Source: Streptomyces sp. 135 (GTDB taxonomy: Bacteria; Actinomycetota; Actinomycetes; Streptomycetales; Streptomycetaceae). From it: DNA of 64,000 nt. Numbering within the stretch: the stretch's first letter is position 1; every line of letters starts with the position of its first letter. Below the pieces are notes generated by a model, which saw only the letters and a program-made list of their open reading frames with translations, did not search any database and was not told where the DNA came from. A program made the position numbers and the translations under genes. Location of the stretch: the NCBI RefSeq assembly GCF_020026305.1, contig NZ_CP075691.1, positions 5,084,001 through 5,148,000 of the forward strand, written 5' to 3'. Shown here one piece after another: positions 9,323 to 17,588 of the stretch.

Positions 9323-10972
9323 ATGAGTCATGACGGGGGAGCCTCCTACGGCCCGTACGAGCCCACGAGTTTCGGCTTGCAGCAGCCGCGGCAGCCTGGT
9401 GTTCCGGGGCAGCCCAATCCGTACGCGCAGCCCCACCCCGCCCCTCACCCCGCCCCTCACCCCGCCCCAGACCCCGGCGCCGGGCGGCTGATCGCGGGCC
9501 GCTACCGGCTGCTCGCCAAGCTCGGCCACGGCGGCATGGGCACCGTGTGGCGCGCCAGGGACGAGACGGTGGACCGCGAGGTCGCCGTGAAGGAGCCGCG
9601 CCTGCCCGACCACCTGCCCGAGCGCGAGCGCGCCAACGCCTTCGAGCGGATGCGCCGCGAGGCACGCGCCGCCGCCCGCCTGGACCACCCCGCGGTGGTC
9701 GACGTCCATGACGTGGCGGTCGAGGACGGGCAGCCGTGGATCGTCATGGAGCTGGTGCAGGGCCGCTCGCTCGGCGCCGCGCTCCAGGAGGGCACGCTGG
9801 ACGCCCGTGACGCCGCGCGCATCGGCCTGGAGGTCCTGAACGCCCTGGACGCCGCGCACCAGGCGGGCATCCTGCACCGTGACGTGAAGCCGGACAACGT
9901 CATGCTCGGCAGGCACGACCGGGTCATCCTCACCGACTTCGGCATAGCCCAGATCGAGGGCGAGACCAACCTGACCGACACCGGCGGCTTCGTCGGCTCG
10001 CCCGAATTCATCGCCCCGGAGCGGGTCCTCGGGCAGCGGCCAGGACCGGCCTCCGACCTCTGGTCGCTGGGCGTCGTGCTGTACGCGGCGACGGAGGGCG
10101 TCTCGCCGTTCCGCCGCAGCAACACCCCGGCGACGCTCCAGTCGGTGCTCAACGCGACGCCCGCCGCGCCCGCCTCGGCCTCGGGACCGCTCGCCCGCGC
10201 CATCAACGGCCTGCTGGCCAAGGACCCCGCGCAGCGCCCGGACGCCGCGCGGGTCCGCGCCCTCCTGGAGGAAGCGGCCAAGCCGCCGCAGCCCGCGCCG
10301 ACGCAGGTCGTCACGGTCGCGGGCGGCGGCGACGGACGTAACGGCAAGGGCGTCTTCCTGAGCCGCAAGGCGCTGGCCGTCATAGCCGGAGTGGTCGTCG
10401 CGGCGGTGGCGGCGGGCGTGCTGGTGGCCGTGAACCCCTTCGAAGGCGCGTCGCAGGCGGAGGGCTGGAAGAAGCACAAGGCGGCAGTGGTCGCCGCCAC
10501 CGTCTCCGCGCCGGCGCACTACGTGGAGAGCAAGCCGGAACCGACCGACACGAACGAGAGCTGGATCCGCTACGACGACCCGAGCGGCGCCATCTTCATC
10601 ACGCTCGACCGCGCCGAGAAGACCGACACGTCCCAGGACATCGCCGGGTCCTCGGCGGCCCAGGCGTACGCCGACATGGAGAAGTTCAAGGAGAGCGGCG
10701 AGTCGTTGTTCAGCGACATGGACAGCGATCCCGCGCCGGACGGGAAGACCAAGGAGACCAAGTTCAAGGACCGGGCCGCCGCCGTGAACACGGTCACGTA
10801 CACCGACTCGCAGACCGAGCTGCCGCACGAGGCCAAGATCTTCTACTACCGGACCAGGTCGGGCGACATGTACCGGCTGTGGATCGACTACCCGGGCAAG
10901 GGCGACTTCACGGCCCGCGGCCGCGAGGTCGCGGAGACCGCCATCGCGGAGCTGGAGATCGACAAGCTCTGA
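9323..10972 (+). CDS. Membrane Ser/Thr protein kinase, fifth of the array
   Basis: A 549-residue product from ATG 9323. The N-terminal 55 residues are Pro/His/Gln-rich and include the tandem block PHPAPHPAPHPAP. The kinase domain follows with GHGGMG 68-73, Lys90 in VAVKEP, HRD 185-187 and DFG 205-207. One membrane helix lies near 350-372 (LAVIAGVVVAAVAAGVLVAV). The outer domain of about 170 residues differs from the other three kinases: it lacks the LPKGW motif and instead begins near APAHYVESKPEP with a lysine- and aspartate-rich composition. It therefore probably senses a different signal. An in-frame open region extends upstream to 9239, but this ATG fits the conserved kinase length best. 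Confidence 0.9.
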   Translation: MSHDGGASYGPYEPTSFGLQQPRQPGVPGQPNPYAQPHPAPHPAPHPAPDPGAGRLIAGRYRLLAKLGHGGMGTVWRARDETVDREVAVKEPRLPDHLPERERANAFERMRREARAAARLDHPAVVDVHDVAVEDGQPWIVMELVQGRSLGAALQEGTLDARDAARIGLEVLNALDAAHQAGILHRDVKPDNVMLGRHDRVILTDFGIAQIEGETNLTDTGGFVGSPEFIAPERVLGQRPGPASDLWSLGVVLYAATEGVSPFRRSNTPATLQSVLNATPAAPASASGPLARAINGLLAKDPAQRPDAARVRALLEEAAKPPQPAPTQVVTVAGGGDGRNGKGVFLSRKALAVIAGVVVAAVAAGVLVAVNPFEGASQAEGWKKHKAAVVAATVSAPAHYVESKPEPTDTNESWIRYDDPSGAIFITLDRAEKTDTSQDIAGSSAAQAYADMEKFKESGESLFSDMDSDPAPDGKTKETKFKDRAAAVNTVTYTDSQTELPHEAKIFYYRTRSGDMYRLWIDYPGKGDFTARGREVAETAIAELEIDKL

Positions 10973-11115
10973 AAAGGCCCCAGGAGGGGTGCGGGCCGTG
11001 ACAACGCCCTGATCAGCGGCTTTGCCGCCAGCAATCACTGGCGCCGTGCGAGTGGCCCGTGAAGCCCGTTACCGATGGGTACCCAAAACCCTGACGTGGG
11101 CCTACTCTCACGAGC

Positions 11116-12732
11116 ATGACGGACTCGCAGGCCACCGCAGCGCCCCTCGGAACCAACCCGACCGCCCCGGCCCCCGAAGGCGCGCGTACCGCCGCCGACG
11201 TGGTCACGCCCGAGCTGATAGCCCAGCTCACCCGTGACGTCATCGGGTCGCGGCGCACGGCCAACCACACGCCGCTCACCGGCGAGAAGCTGGCCGACCT
11301 GCCCGAGTCCACCCCCGAGGACGTGGCCACCGCCTTCCAGCGGGCCCGCACCGCCCAGATCGCCTGGGCCCGCACCCCGGTGCGGCAGCGCGCGGCCGTC
11401 CTGCTCCGCTTCCACGACCTGGTGCTCCAGCGCCAGGCCGAGGTGCTCGACCTGATCCAGCTGGAGACCGGCAAGGCCCGCCTCCACGCCCACGAGGAGA
11501 TCCAGGCCGTCGCGGTCGCCGCCCGGCACTACGGCCGCAAGGCCCCCTCGTACCTGAGCCCCAAGCGGCACACCGGCGTCGTCCCGACGCTCACCAAGGT
11601 CACCGAGAACCGCCAGCCGCGCGGCGTCGTCGGGCAGATCGCCCCCTGGAACTACCCGCTCGAACTCTCCATCGGCGACGCGCTGCCCGCCCTCGTCGCG
11701 GGCAACGCCCTCGTGATGAAGCCGGACACGGAGACCTGCCTGACCGCCCTGTGGGCCCGTGACCTGATCATCGAGGCGGGGCTGCCGTCCGAGGTCTTCC
11801 AGGTCGTCCTCGGTGAGGGCCCGGTCGTCGGCCCCGAGGTCGTCAGGCACGCCGACTACGTCTCCTTCACCGGCTCCACCCGCACCGGCCGCGCGGTCGC
11901 GCAGGGCGCCGCTGCCCGCCTGGTCGGCGTCTCGCTCGAACTCGGCGGCAAGAACGCCATGCTGGTCCTGCACGACGCCGACGTCGACAAGGCCGCCGCA
12001 GGCGCGGTGCGCGCCTGCTTCTCCTCCGCGGGCCAGCTGTGCATATCCATCGAGCGGCTGTACGTCCACGAGTCGATCGCCGACCGGTTCCTGGAGCGCT
12101 TCGCCGAGCGGACGAAGGCGATGCGGCTCGGCACGTCCCTCACGTACGGCGCCGACATGGGCTCGCTCGTCGGCGAACGGCAGCTGGAGACCGTGACCCG
12201 GCACGTCGAGGAGGCCGTCGCCAAGGGCGCCACGCTGGTCGCGGGCGGCGTCGCACGCCCCGACATAGGCCCGTACTTCTTCGAGCCGACCATATTGGAC
12301 GGAGTCGAGGCGCCCATGGCGGTCTGCACCGAGGAGACCTTCGGCCCGGTCGTCTCCGTCTACCGTTTCACGGACGAGAACGAGGCGATCGAGCTGGCCA
12401 ACTCCACGTCGTACGGCCTGAACTCCTCGGTCTGGACGAAGGACGGCCGCCGCGGCCGCGAGATCGCCGCCCGCCTGCGCACCGGCACGGTCAACGTCAA
12501 CGAGGGCTACGCGCCCGCCTACGGCAGCGTGCAGTCCCCGATGGGCGGCATGAAGGACTCGGGCCTCGGCCGCCGACACGGCTCCGAGGGCATCCTCAAG
12601 TTCACCGAGGCCCAGACCGTCGCCCAGCAGCGGCTGGTGCCGCTGGCCCCCTCCTTCGGCCTGGACGACGAGAAGTACGCGGCGTTCATGACCACGAGCC
12701 TGAAGGTCATGAAGGCGTTCCGACTGCGTTAG
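11116..12732 (+). CDS. Succinate-semialdehyde dehydrogenase (ALDH family)
   Basis: A 538-residue aldehyde dehydrogenase predicted to oxidise succinate semialdehyde to succinate with NAD(P)+, the last step of GABA breakdown. It shows the ALDH hallmarks: cofactor-site segment IAPWNYPLELSIGDALPALV, the general-base glutamate in VSLELGGKNAMLV, and catalytic Cys309 in AGQLCIS. The whole length fits the family, with a Streptomyces-typical 40-residue Ala/Pro-rich N-terminus. A weak ribosome-binding site precedes the ATG. The next gene, a GMC oxidoreductase, is 75 bases downstream on the same strand and probably co-transcribed, although no metabolic link is obvious. Substrate is inferred from family resemblance; other semialdehydes are possible. 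Confidence 0.85.
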   Translation: MTDSQATAAPLGTNPTAPAPEGARTAADVVTPELIAQLTRDVIGSRRTANHTPLTGEKLADLPESTPEDVATAFQRARTAQIAWARTPVRQRAAVLLRFHDLVLQRQAEVLDLIQLETGKARLHAHEEIQAVAVAARHYGRKAPSYLSPKRHTGVVPTLTKVTENRQPRGVVGQIAPWNYPLELSIGDALPALVAGNALVMKPDTETCLTALWARDLIIEAGLPSEVFQVVLGEGPVVGPEVVRHADYVSFTGSTRTGRAVAQGAAARLVGVSLELGGKNAMLVLHDADVDKAAAGAVRACFSSAGQLCISIERLYVHESIADRFLERFAERTKAMRLGTSLTYGADMGSLVGERQLETVTRHVEEAVAKGATLVAGGVARPDIGPYFFEPTILDGVEAPMAVCTEETFGPVVSVYRFTDENEAIELANSTSYGLNSSVWTKDGRRGREIAARLRTGTVNVNEGYAPAYGSVQSPMGGMKDSGLGRRHGSEGILKFTEAQTVAQQRLVPLAPSFGLDDEKYAAFMTTSLKVMKAFRLR

Positions 12733-12807
12733 CAGCGTCCCGTAAGGGGCGCGGGGAACTGCACGAGCAACCACAGACGGCCGCGGGCAATTTGACGAGG
12801 AGAGTCG

Positions 12808-14631
12808 ATGTCACAGGAGAGCTCTGCCCGGATCCAGGCGGGCGACGACGAGTACGACTACGACGTAGTCATCGTGGGCAGCGGCTTCGGCGGCGCCGTG
12901 TCCGCGCTGCGCCTGACGGAGAAGGGCTACCGCGTCGGCGTGCTCGAAGCCGGGCGGCGCTTCACGCGGGCGACGCTGCCCAAGAACTCCTGGGACCTGA
13001 AGAACTACCTCTGGGCCCCGGCGCTCGGCCTGTTCGGCATCCAGCGCATACACCTGCTGGGCAACGTGATGGTCCTCGCGGGCGCCGGAGTCGGCGGCGG
13101 CTCACTGAACTACGCCAACACGCTCTACGTACCGCCCGCCCCGTTCTTCGAAGACCCGCAGTGGAAGGACATCACGGACTGGCAGGACGAGCTGCGCCCC
13201 TACTACGAGCAGGCCAAGCGCATGCTCGGCGTGCGGCTCAACCCGACGACGACGCCCTCCGACGTCCACCTGAAGGCGACCGCCGAGGCCATGGGCGTCG
13301 GCGACACCTTCCACATGGCGCCCGTCGGCGTCTTCTTCGGCGACAAGGACGACGCGGACGGTACGGCGACGACGCGGCCCGGCGGCGAGGTCCCCGACCC
13401 CTACTTCGGCGGCGCGGGACCGGCGCGGCGGGCCTGCACCGAGTGCGGCGAGTGCATGACCGGCTGCCGGCACGGCGCGAAGAACACCCTCAACGAGAAC
13501 TACCTCCACCTCGCGGAGAAGGCGGGCGCGGTCATCCACCCGATGACCTCCGTCGTCACCCTCACCGAGGACTCGCGCGGCGGCTTCGCCGTCGGGACGC
13601 TGCCGACCGACGCCAAGCGCAAGGGCAAGGGGCGTACGTTCCGCGCCCGCAAGGTCGTCGTCGCCGCCGGTACGTACGGCACGCAGACACTCCTGCACCG
13701 CATGAAGGACAGCGGCCTGCTGCCCCGCGTCTCCCCGCGCCTCGGCACGCTGACCCGCACCAACTCCGAGGCGCTCGTGGGCGCCCAGACCACCGACCGC
13801 CGCTACCGCAAGCGGCACGGCGCGAAGCGGGTCGACTTCACCCGGGGCGTCGCCATCACCTCGTCGATCCACCCGAACGCGAACACGCACATCGAGCCCG
13901 TCCGCTACGGCAAGAAGTCCAACGCCATGGGCAGCCTGACGGTGCTCCAGGTCCCGTACAGCGTGCGGGGCGGCAAGGCGCGGGTCACCGGCTGGCTCGG
14001 CAACGTGGCCCGCCACCCCTCGCTCCTGTTCCGTTCGCTCTCCAACCGGCGCTGGTCGGAGCGGACCATCATCGGCCTGGTCATGCAGTCGCTCGACAAC
14101 TCCCTGACCACGTACCGCAAGGAGAAGGGCCTCGGGAAGGGCCTGCTCACCGCCCGCCAGGGCCACGGCGCGCCGAACCCCGACCAGATCCCCGAGGCCA
14201 CGCGCGCGGCGACGCTCCTGGCCCAGGAGATCAACGGCTTCGCGGGTTCGAACATAGGCGAGCTGATGGGCACTCCGCTGACCGCCCACTTCCTCGGCGG
14301 CTGCCCCATCGGCGACTCGGCGGAGACCGGCGTCATCGATCCCTACCACCGGCTCTACGGCCACCCGGGCATCTCGGTGGTCGACGGCGCCGCGGTCTCC
14401 GCGAACCTCGGCGTGAACCCGTCCCTGACGATAACCGCGCAGGCCGAGCGGGCGATGTCGTTCTGGCCCAACAAGGGTGGCGAGGACCCGCGTCCGGCGC
14501 AGGGCCGGCCGTACGAGCGGCTCGCGGCCGTGGAGCCGAAGACCCCGGCGGTCCCGGCGGACGCCTTCGGCGCGCTGAAGCTGCCGTTCCTGGGGATGCC
14601 GGCGATGCCGTCGGCGGCGCCCGAGCAGTAG
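12808..14631 (+). CDS. GMC-family FAD-dependent oxidoreductase
   Basis: A 607-residue flavoprotein with the N-terminal dinucleotide fold VVIVGSGFGG (GxGxxG at 24-29) and the second FAD motif GAGVGGGSLNYANTL. Its cysteine-rich segment CTECGECMTGCRHGAKN is typical of the cholesterol-oxidase-like branch of the glucose-methanol-choline family. The C-terminal active-site region contains HFLGGCPIG and NPSLTITAQAERA. The start ATG is supported by GAGGAGAG at proper spacing. The enzyme probably oxidises an alcohol or sterol-like substrate using oxygen or another acceptor; the real substrate is unknown. The CxxCxxxC spacing resembles a 4Fe-4S motif, but whether it binds a cluster cannot be told. Confidence 0.85.
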   Translation: MSQESSARIQAGDDEYDYDVVIVGSGFGGAVSALRLTEKGYRVGVLEAGRRFTRATLPKNSWDLKNYLWAPALGLFGIQRIHLLGNVMVLAGAGVGGGSLNYANTLYVPPAPFFEDPQWKDITDWQDELRPYYEQAKRMLGVRLNPTTTPSDVHLKATAEAMGVGDTFHMAPVGVFFGDKDDADGTATTRPGGEVPDPYFGGAGPARRACTECGECMTGCRHGAKNTLNENYLHLAEKAGAVIHPMTSVVTLTEDSRGGFAVGTLPTDAKRKGKGRTFRARKVVVAAGTYGTQTLLHRMKDSGLLPRVSPRLGTLTRTNSEALVGAQTTDRRYRKRHGAKRVDFTRGVAITSSIHPNANTHIEPVRYGKKSNAMGSLTVLQVPYSVRGGKARVTGWLGNVARHPSLLFRSLSNRRWSERTIIGLVMQSLDNSLTTYRKEKGLGKGLLTARQGHGAPNPDQIPEATRAATLLAQEINGFAGSNIGELMGTPLTAHFLGGCPIGDSAETGVIDPYHRLYGHPGISVVDGAAVSANLGVNPSLTITAQAERAMSFWPNKGGEDPRPAQGRPYERLAAVEPKTPAVPADAFGALKLPFLGMPAMPSAAPEQ

Positions 14632-14679
14632 CGGTACTGATAGCGGCACTTGATGCACCTATAGCGGAACTTGATACAC
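14629..14679. repeat. Three imperfect TAGCGGnACTTGA direct repeats
   Basis: Copies start at 14629 (TAGCGGTACTGA), 14641 and 14662 (TAGCGGCACTTGATGCAC and TAGCGGAACTTGATACAC, exactly 21 bases apart). The first overlaps the stop codon of the GMC oxidoreductase gene. They lie just before the terminator shared by the convergent genes. Confidence 0.6.
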
Positions 14680-14681
14680 GT

Positions 14682-14715
14682 AAGGACCTGCGCCCCCCTC
14701 CGAGCGCAGGTCCTT
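14682..14715. terminator. Bidirectional hairpin between convergent genes
   Basis: A perfect 12-bp stem, AAGGACCTGCGC at 14682-14693 pairing with 14704-14715, with a 10-base C-rich loop. It sits between the ends of the GMC oxidoreductase and the sortase-substrate gene and can serve both. Confidence 0.8.
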
Positions 14716-14757
14716 CCGCGTGATCAGGTGCCGCTGTGACTTACGCGGCTGTGCCGC

Positions 14758-15855
14758 CTACGCGGCGGTGTCGGCCTTGCGGCGACGTACGACGAACACC
14801 GCGCCCGCGCCGATGACCACGGCGGCGCCGCCGACGAGGCCGATGGCCGGCAGTGCCGAGCTGGAACCGGTCTCGGCGAGGCTGCCGTTCACCGGCCCGT
14901 TGGCGGTGCCCTGCGGCTGCGGCGCGGCGGTCGCGGTCGCGGACGGCGTCGCCGAGGGCCGCACGGTCGGCGTCAGGGTCGGCTTCGGCTTCGGTGTGCC
15001 CGGGTGCTCGGCCTGGTCACCGGGCCTGCGGATGGTCAGCGGCTGGTTCGCGAAGGAGTTGCGCGTGCAGTCCAGCTCGGAGTCCACGTAATCGCCGAGG
15101 CCGATCGCGTAGCCCTTGCCGGCCGGGGCCTTGGCGTCGACTTTGAGCCGCAGTTCGATGTCGGCCGTCTCCTCGGTGCCGAGCTCGATGACGTCGAAGG
15201 CGAGGCCGCCGCCCCCGCCCCTGGTCGACTTCCAGGTCTCGGTCTCGGGGTCGAGGTACTGGAGGGTGGCGTACTTCCGCAGCCGGCTCTGCCCGTCGGC
15301 GGTCTTCGACCTGCCGTTCACGAACATGGTCCACTCGACCTCGCCGAGCGGCTCGTCGGTGGGGTTGGTGGCGGACAGCTCGAACGGGTGCCAGCCGCTG
15401 CCCGCGACGATCTTCTCGGGCAGGCCCGAGAGCTCGATCTCCAGCACGGAGTCGGGGTCCTGCACGTCGCCGCCCTCGACCTTGCACGGGGCCGGCTTCC
15501 TCTCGCCCTCGTCCTCGTCCTCCGCGGTCCCGCCCGGCTCACCCGGTTCCCCCGGCTTCGTCGGCTTCTCGACCGGAAGCTTCGGCTTCGGCAGGGGAGC
15601 CTTCTTGGTCGGCTTGTGCGTCGGCTTGTGCGTCGGGTCCTGCGTGTCCCGCGTCGGGTCCTGTGTCGGGGCAGGGGGCTGCTTGGGCGCGTCGGTGGTC
15701 GTGTTCGTGGGAGCGGGGGCCTCGCCCTGCCCGGCCGGCGCGCCCACCGAGAAGGCGGATCCGCCGGTGGCGGACGCGGCCGGTGCGGCCAGGAGCGCCA
15801 GCGGCGCTACGACAGCCGTGGCGGCCGCTGCTGCCATGGCACGGCGAAGCTTCAT
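14758..15855 (-). CDS. LAETG cell-wall-anchored surface protein
   Basis: A 365-residue exported protein. It has a signal peptide (MKLRRAMAAAAATAVV, cleavage near residue 30 at ASA), a Pro/Thr/Lys-rich linker with PTHKPTHKPT repeats, and a folded domain of about 170 residues with two cysteines. A second Pro/Thr-rich stretch follows, then a sorting signal of the motif LAETG, a hydrophobic helix (LPAIGLVGGAAVVIGAGAVFVV) and the basic tail RRRKADTAA. LAxTG is the recognition form of class E sortases, so the protein should be covalently attached to peptidoglycan. The start ATG follows GAGGTCTC. No enzymatic motif is visible; a role on the hyphal or spore surface is a guess. Confidence 0.85.
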   Translation of the reverse strand: MKLRRAMAAAAATAVVAPLALLAAPAASATGGSAFSVGAPAGQGEAPAPTNTTTDAPKQPPAPTQDPTRDTQDPTHKPTHKPTKKAPLPKPKLPVEKPTKPGEPGEPGGTAEDEDEGERKPAPCKVEGGDVQDPDSVLEIELSGLPEKIVAGSGWHPFELSATNPTDEPLGEVEWTMFVNGRSKTADGQSRLRKYATLQYLDPETETWKSTRGGGGGLAFDVIELGTEETADIELRLKVDAKAPAGKGYAIGLGDYVDSELDCTRNSFANQPLTIRRPGDQAEHPGTPKPKPTLTPTVRPSATPSATATAAPQPQGTANGPVNGSLAETGSSSALPAIGLVGGAAVVIGAGAVFVVRRRKADTAA

Positions 15856-15964
15856 GAGACCTCATAAAGTCCGGCGCGCCGCCCGGTCGGCAGCGCGGAA
15901 AGGGAAGTTCCCGCGGCGGGACCGCGGATGTGTCTGTTGTTACTTCATGCATGACCTGTGATCC

Positions 15965-16016
15965 CTGTGAATGGTTGTCCTTGCTTTCACAGAATTCTTA
16001 TGTGGTGTGGATCACA
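15965..16016. promoter_or_regulatory. CRP-like site and a 7-bp inverted repeat
   Basis: Upstream of the small membrane protein gene, 16001-16016 reads TGTGGTGTGGATCACA, one mismatch from the CRP consensus TGTGA-N6-TCACA. Just before it, CTGTGAA (15965-15971) and TTCACAG (15986-15992) form a perfect inverted repeat. Streptomyces has a Crp protein with related specificity, so this may be a Crp control site; the match is suggestive only. Confidence 0.4.
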
Positions 16017-16115
16017 TGGGTTGTGTCCCTGTGGCGGGGTGCCGTAGAACTGCCCCCGCCCGAGGGGGCGATGGGGATACGGGGAACCACAGGGAGACAC
16101 GGGGAGGGAAGAGCG

Positions 16116-16481
16116 TTGGCCATACCCGACGAGGTGTGGAAGCAGTTCGAGAAGGACAGTGAGCGGGACATCCGCTCGACGGCGCCGAAGGAGCCGTCCG
16201 CGCGGGCCCGCATGGTGGCCGAAAGGCTGCGGCGCCTCGACGAGGAGGCCGCGCGCCAAGAGGCCGAACGCATGGGGCGGTTGCGCCGTCGGCGCGCGAG
16301 GCGTGACGCCGAGCCCGTGCGGTGGCGGCCCGACGACTGGCGCGCGGCGCCCACGGGGCCGCGCCGCGACCCGCGCTCCGAGCGCCGCCGCCGGGTGTGG
16401 AGCGTCGTGATAGTGATCGGCGGCATGGCGCTGGCGATCGTGCTGCTCAGTCCGTTCCGGTTCTGGCTCGCGGGCTGGTGA
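16116..16481 (+). CDS. Small C-terminally anchored membrane protein
   Basis: From TTG 16116 the product has 121 residues. The TTG is favoured because GGGGAGGGAAGAGCG gives a strong ribosome-binding site, and codons further upstream look non-coding. The first 95 residues are highly charged, with an Arg/Glu-rich probable helix (RMVAERLRRLDEEAARQEAE) and many arginines. The last 25 form one membrane helix (VWSVVIVIGGMALAIVLL) followed by a short tail. This suggests a tail-anchored cytoplasmic protein. No family is recognised. It lies 110 bases upstream of a lipoprotein gene on the same strand. Confidence 0.7.
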   Translation: MAIPDEVWKQFEKDSERDIRSTAPKEPSARARMVAERLRRLDEEAARQEAERMGRLRRRRARRDAEPVRWRPDDWRAAPTGPRRDPRSERRRRVWSVVIVIGGMALAIVLLSPFRFWLAGW

Positions 16482-16591
16482 GGGGGAGCGGCTGTTGGGG
16501 GGGGCCGGGGGAAGGGGGGAACCGGAAACGATCTTCTTCCGTCGTAGAAGGGTGGGTCCTCGGCCGGACCGGGAACGATGGGGGAGAGAAC

Positions 16592-17440
16592 GTGAAGTCA
16601 GCTGTGTCGCGTGTCGTGGTGGCCGTGTCGGTCGTGGCCGCCCTCGGGGCGACCGCGGCCTGTGGCGGAAGCGGCGACGGCGGCGAGAAGTCGGCGAAGC
16701 CGGGCGCGGGTTCCGCGAAGGGCGGTGGCGGCGCTGCCACCCGGCTGGAGAAGGCGGCCCTCGTCGCGGGTGACGTCAAGGGCTACAGGGTGGAGAAGCC
16801 GGTGGCTCGCGACGCCTCCTCCGGTTCCGCGGGCGTGGAGCCTTCGAAGGCCCCGAAGGCTCCGGAGGCGGCCAGGAAGACCGACCCCGCCGTGTGCGCT
16901 CCGCTCGCCGCGCTCCTCGGCCCCGACACCGGCACCGGCCCTGGCGCCGCCAACTCCCCGAAGGCGAAGGCCCACGTCGGCCGCATCCTGACCGGCGCCG
17001 ACGGCAAGGACCTCACGACGACCGACGTCAGGCTGGCCGCCTATGCCGAGGCCGATGCGGAGCGCGTCATGGCCGGCCTGCGCGCGGCGTCGAAGTCGAA
17101 GAAGTGCGCCACCTTCCGCGTCGGCGGCCACCGCTACTTCGGGGTCAGGCCGCTGTCCGCGCCGGGCAAGCCGCAGACACCGGACAAGAAGGGGGACGAG
17201 GCGGTCTCGTACAAACTCGCCCACCCCAAGGGCGAGTACGTGGCCCGGCAGACAGTCACGGTCGTGCGCGACGGCGGCACACTCGCGGTCTTCGACGCGT
17301 CGAACCTGTATGACCCCGCCGGTGTCCAGGAGGACAAGGAGGCCGAGCGGAACGGCATGGAGGGCATCGGCACGCCCAAGGCGGACGAGGACCCGAAGGT
17401 GGCGGCCGCGATCGTCGAGGCGCAGCTCCGCAAGCTCTGA
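16592..17440 (+). CDS. Lipoprotein, first of a tandem paralogue pair
   Basis: GTG 16592 behind GGGGGAGAGAAC gives 282 residues. The N-terminus VKSAVSRVVVAVSVVAALGA ends in a lipobox-like TAAC, so the mature protein should carry a lipid on its cysteine and sit on the outer face of the membrane. The mature part begins with a Gly/Lys linker and then a domain with LEKAALVAGDVKGYRVEK, ending in AAAIVEAQLRKL. It is clearly related to the next gene: same signal peptide start, same DEAVSYK segment and same C-terminal pattern. Function unknown; the fold may resemble the PknH-type sensor or LpqN-like lipoproteins of actinobacteria, which I cannot confirm. Confidence 0.8.
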   Translation: MKSAVSRVVVAVSVVAALGATAACGGSGDGGEKSAKPGAGSAKGGGGAATRLEKAALVAGDVKGYRVEKPVARDASSGSAGVEPSKAPKAPEAARKTDPAVCAPLAALLGPDTGTGPGAANSPKAKAHVGRILTGADGKDLTTTDVRLAAYAEADAERVMAGLRAASKSKKCATFRVGGHRYFGVRPLSAPGKPQTPDKKGDEAVSYKLAHPKGEYVARQTVTVVRDGGTLAVFDASNLYDPAGVQEDKEAERNGMEGIGTPKADEDPKVAAAIVEAQLRKL

Positions 17441-17544
17441 TTTCACACGCGTTTCACACGCGTCCCGTACAACCTTTTCGGTGGTTCCTGATCGTTACGC
17501 AAATCGCTGGCAAAGTTGGCGAGTTTGCCGCTTTCATTTCGCCT

Positions 17545-17568
17545 CGGCGCGGGTCTGTCCCCGCGCCG
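17545..17568 (+). other. Hairpin upstream of the second lipoprotein
   Basis: CGGCGCGGG (17545-17553) pairs perfectly with 17560-17568 across a 6-base loop, about 20 bases before the start codon. A direct repeat TTTCACACGCG lies further upstream, just after the end of the first lipoprotein gene. It could be a weak terminator or mRNA-stability element between the paralogues. Confidence 0.4.
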
Positions 17569-17588
17569 TGCGAATGAAGGTAGGAAAC

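Noticed and set aside
5912..11038. A very long open frame on the minus strand opposite three kinases
   Set aside because: High-GC coding DNA often leaves the antisense frame open. The translation has no domain and the sense strand encodes clear kinases.
13431..13479. CxxCxxxC in the GMC oxidoreductase as a ferredoxin-type iron-sulphur site
   Set aside because: The pattern is usual for this GMC branch and the further cysteines of a ferredoxin domain are missing, so no separate domain is claimed.
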